Assembly: GCF_031598375.1 (NCBI RefSeq)
Contig: NZ_CP123872.1
Span: 744,001-808,000 of the forward strand
Direction: 5' to 3'
Length of the DNA: 64,000 nucleotides
From: Temperatibacter marinus
GTDB lineage: Bacteria; Pseudomonadota; Alphaproteobacteria; Sphingomonadales; Kordiimonadaceae
Position numbers and translations under genes: made by a program. The notes below the pieces were generated by a model. The model saw only the letters and a list, made by a program, of their open reading frames with translations, ran no database searches and was not told the origin of the DNA. Shown here in pieces: positions 62,025 through 64,000 of the stretch. Each line of letters starts with the position of its first letter. Within the stretch, counting starts at the first letter, position 1.

Positions 62025-64000
62025 ATGTCAGGCATAATGAATTATATAGAAAATCTGTCACTTAACATTCGAATTTGGGCCCTCATGCTCCTTTCTGTTG
62101 TAGGATTTATTATTGTCTGGGCCTTTGTTACTATGGGTCTCAATGATCTTCATGACGCAAAAATAACAAATGATTATTATGCCAAGCTGTCTGAATCAGA
62201 AAAGGAAATTAGCACCTATGGGCTACAACTGCGCCGCAATGAAAAAGATTTCCTCATACGCAAGGACACGAAATATGTTGATCGCTACCTGAAGAATTAT
62301 GACAAACTGAGTACCGAATTAGGACAGCTTAAGTCTTATGTCCAAGGAAAGCCTGTGGCAAAGTTTGTCAGGAATTTTGAAGAAAACATCATTAAGCATA
62401 GAGCAAAATTTAAAGAAGTCGCTGCGAACGAAGAAAACCTTGGCCTGAATGAAAAGCTTGGGTTGCAGGGCACTTTAAGAGGCGCTGTACACGATATTGA
62501 AGAATTACTAAAAACACATAAGAACGATCTGCTGCAAATTAAAATGCTGATGATGCGCCGCCATGAAAAAGATTTCATCATGCGCGTTGATGACAAATAT
62601 ATTGGTCGCATCGATAGCAGACAATCAGAATTCCTTGAAATTCTTGCAGGGACCTCATTTAATAGCGATGTTAAGACCGAGATGACCACAAAACTCGCGC
62701 AATATGTTGCAAGCTTTCAAGCCTATGCAGAGGCCCGAAAAGAGAATGTCTCAGCGACAAAAGAACTATCTTCGATTTATGCGACAGCTACAAAAGATAT
62801 GCCAAATTTAGTTAAATATGCTGCAGACAATGGTGCGCTCGCTTTGACAGGGTATACTGATGCCGATGCAGCCTTAAGTCTTACAGTGAATATTGTCATA
62901 ATCTTTGTCCTTCTCATCAGCATCACTTTTGGCTATTTCATCATTCGATCAACAATTGAACCAATGACTGCCTTAAAGAGTGCTGTTAAAGAAATCTCAG
63001 GAGGTGATTATTCTGTCCTAGTACCAAATACATCTCTTACAAACGAAATCGGGGAAATATCTCTAGCAATTGATGACTTGAAATCATCTGCAGCCAAACG
63101 TCTTGAACTGGAAGCCCTGGCAGCTAAAGAAGCCAAAGAAAAAGCCGAGCAAGACCGAAGAGAGCAAGAAGAGAAAGCCCAACTTGAGCAAGCTAAGCTG
63201 ACTGAGGAAAAAGCAGCGCTGCGTGAAAAAGAAGATAAAGCAGCACAAATCAATCAATTGATTGCAAGCTTTGAAGCACAGATCAGTTCTGCTGTCTCAA
63301 ACCTTGATAATTCCTCTCGAGTGATGCGTACCACTTCAACTGAAATGGTATCAATTGCTGACACAACGGGTCAAAAATCTAATTCTGTTCGCGAAGCCAG
63401 TGAAGCGATGCAACAAAATATGTCGACTATGGCAGCTGCTATGGAACAGTTTACGGCGTCTATTAGCGAAGTGAATAGCCAAGTTCGCATTGCTAATACA
63501 TCCTCTAGTGAAGCTGTCTCGGCGACCGAAAGTAGTTCCAAAGCAATTGAACGACTTTCTGAAGCCAGCACGAGAATTGAAGACGTGGTCAAACTCATTA
63601 GTGACATTGCTGAACAGACTAATTTGCTAGCCTTAAATGCGACGATTGAAGCAGCGCGAGCTGGTGAAGCAGGCAAAGGTTTTGCCGTCGTAGCCAGCGA
63701 AGTGAAAAACCTTGCCAATCAAACAGCCAGCGCTACAGAAGATATAACCAAACAAATTGGTGATATGCAAAGCGTAACAGGCGATGCCGTTAGTTCTATC
63801 GGTGAAATTTCCAATATTATTGGGAACCTTAATACGGTGATGTTGAATATTTCATCCGCAGTTGAAGAGCAAGATGCCAGTACACAAGAAATCACCCGTA
63901 GCGTTCAGTTTACTGCTGAAGGATCACAGCGTGTTACGTCGGAAATTATTGAGGTCTCAGAAGGGTCAGAGCAAACTGGTTCTGCTTCAGCAAAAGTACA
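62025..64000 (+). CDS. Methyl-accepting chemotaxis protein with HBM-type sensor, 3' end outside window
   Basis: 658 codons are visible, beginning at ATG 62025 with AAGGGA upstream; the C-terminal end is missing. Residues 15-37 form a transmembrane helix, and the periplasmic region about 40-285 is a helical bimodular (HBM) type sensor. It carries two copies of an RRxEKDF motif: [15 protein letters not shown] (about 70) and [15 protein letters not shown] (about 178). A second membrane helix (285-306), a HAMP domain and a long charged helix (340-405) follow. The MCP signalling tip [31 protein letters not shown]-type region lies near 520-565. It should signal to CheA. Confidence 0.92.
   Translation, partial: MSGIMNYIENLSLNIRIWALMLLSVVGFIIVWAFVTMGLNDLHDAKITNDYYAKLSESEKEISTYGLQLRRNEKDFLIRKDTKYVDRYLKNYDKLSTELGQLKSYVQGKPVAKFVRNFEENIIKHRAKFKEVAANEENLGLNEKLGLQGTLRGAVHDIEELLKTHKNDLLQIKMLMMRRHEKDFIMRVDDKYIGRIDSRQSEFLEILAGTSFNSDVKTEMTTKLAQYVASFQAYAEARKENVSATKELSSIYATATKDMPNLVKYAADNGALALTGYTDADAALSLTVNIVIIFVLLISITFGYFIIRSTIEPMTALKSAVKEISGGDYSVLVPNTSLTNEIGEISLAIDDLKSSAAKRLELEALAAKEAKEKAEQDRREQEEKAQLEQAKLTEEKAALREKEDKAAQINQLIASFEAQISSAVSNLDNSSRVMRTTSTEMVSIADTTGQKSNSVREASEAMQQNMSTMAAAMEQFTASISEVNSQVRIANTSSSEAVSATESSSKAIERLSEASTRIEDVVKLISDIAEQTNLLALNATIEAARAGEAGKGFAVVASEVKNLANQTASATEDITKQIGDMQSVTGDAVSSIGEISNIIGNLNTVMLNISSAVEEQDASTQEITRSVQFTAEGSQRVTSEIIEVSEGSEQTGSASAKV

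Overview
The window looks like ordinary chromosome of a free-living, aerobic, Gram-negative alphaproteobacterium with moderately low GC (impression only, not computed). Supporting genes include a DUF2336 protein, an FzlA-like GST-fold protein, a RamB/ScfR-type glyoxylate-shunt regulator, a GTP cyclohydrolase II with a long N-terminal extension, fused indolepyruvate:ferredoxin oxidoreductase and an RpoH-family sigma factor. TonB receptors, secreted S9 and M24 peptidases and amino-acid catabolic genes suggest a marine, protein-eating lifestyle. A Kordiimonadales/Emcibacterales-like lineage would fit, but that is inference. I found no rRNA, tRNA, IS element, prophage or CRISPR array.

Layout. 1-1724: 3'-truncated TonB-dependent receptor gene (-). 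2030-5069: MFS lysophospholipid-transporter-like protein, YhhN family protein and argB (+). 5097-8060: GGDEF protein and DUF2336 protein (-). 8234-13201: HAD phosphatase, dapD, dapE and S9 peptidase (+). 13266-15270: phoR-phoB (-). 15441-18326: MocA-like transferase (+) converging on the glyoxylate regulator-xdhC pair (-). 18477-21756: aceB-aceA (+). 21831-23988: aldehyde dehydrogenase and LuxR-type response regulator (-). 24301-24394: a strongly folded non-coding element. 24473-25581: DUF1214/DUF1254 gene pair (+). 25634-30286: aromatic aminotransferase and indolepyruvate oxidoreductase (-), divergent from an Lrp regulator and a thermonuclease-like gene (+). 31690-35728: RpoH-like sigma factor, thioredoxin-like protein, a serine-hydrolase-fold protein without its catalytic residues, and glutathione peroxidase (-). 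35778-39229: kynA-kynB-kynU and a GST (-). 39301-40721: histidine kinase and slyX (+). 40715-42820: a dioxygenase/ATP-grasp fusion (-). 42942-44644: M24 peptidase and HIT protein (+). 44641-50437: DUF2306 protein, a membrane protein/winged-helix pair, a HEYLH peptidase with TPR repeats, and ribA-hyp-xthA (-). 50593-52793: orphan response regulator, XRE regulator and an unknown protein. 52796-60647: queG, fzlA and gltD-gltB (-). 60992-64000: uppP and a 3'-truncated chemoreceptor with an HBM-type sensor (+).

How it fits together. Three catabolic themes recur. The glyoxylate shunt (aceBA) is opposite its regulator across a promoter with six TTTACA/TGTAAA boxes. Aromatic amino acids are used by transamination plus indolepyruvate oxidoreductase, and tryptophan by the kynurenine route to anthranilate. 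Peptides are degraded by S9, M24 and HEYLH peptidases. Nitrogen assimilation (gltDB), lysine/peptidoglycan precursors (dapDE, uppP), division (fzlA) and signalling (PhoRB, GGDEF, orphan regulators, chemoreceptor) make up the rest. The most unusual items are the dioxygenase-ATP-grasp fusion, the nested hairpin at 24301-24394, the catalytically dead serine-hydrolase homologue, the promoter/operator overlap before the membrane protein/winged-helix pair, and the apparently leaderless lrp gene.
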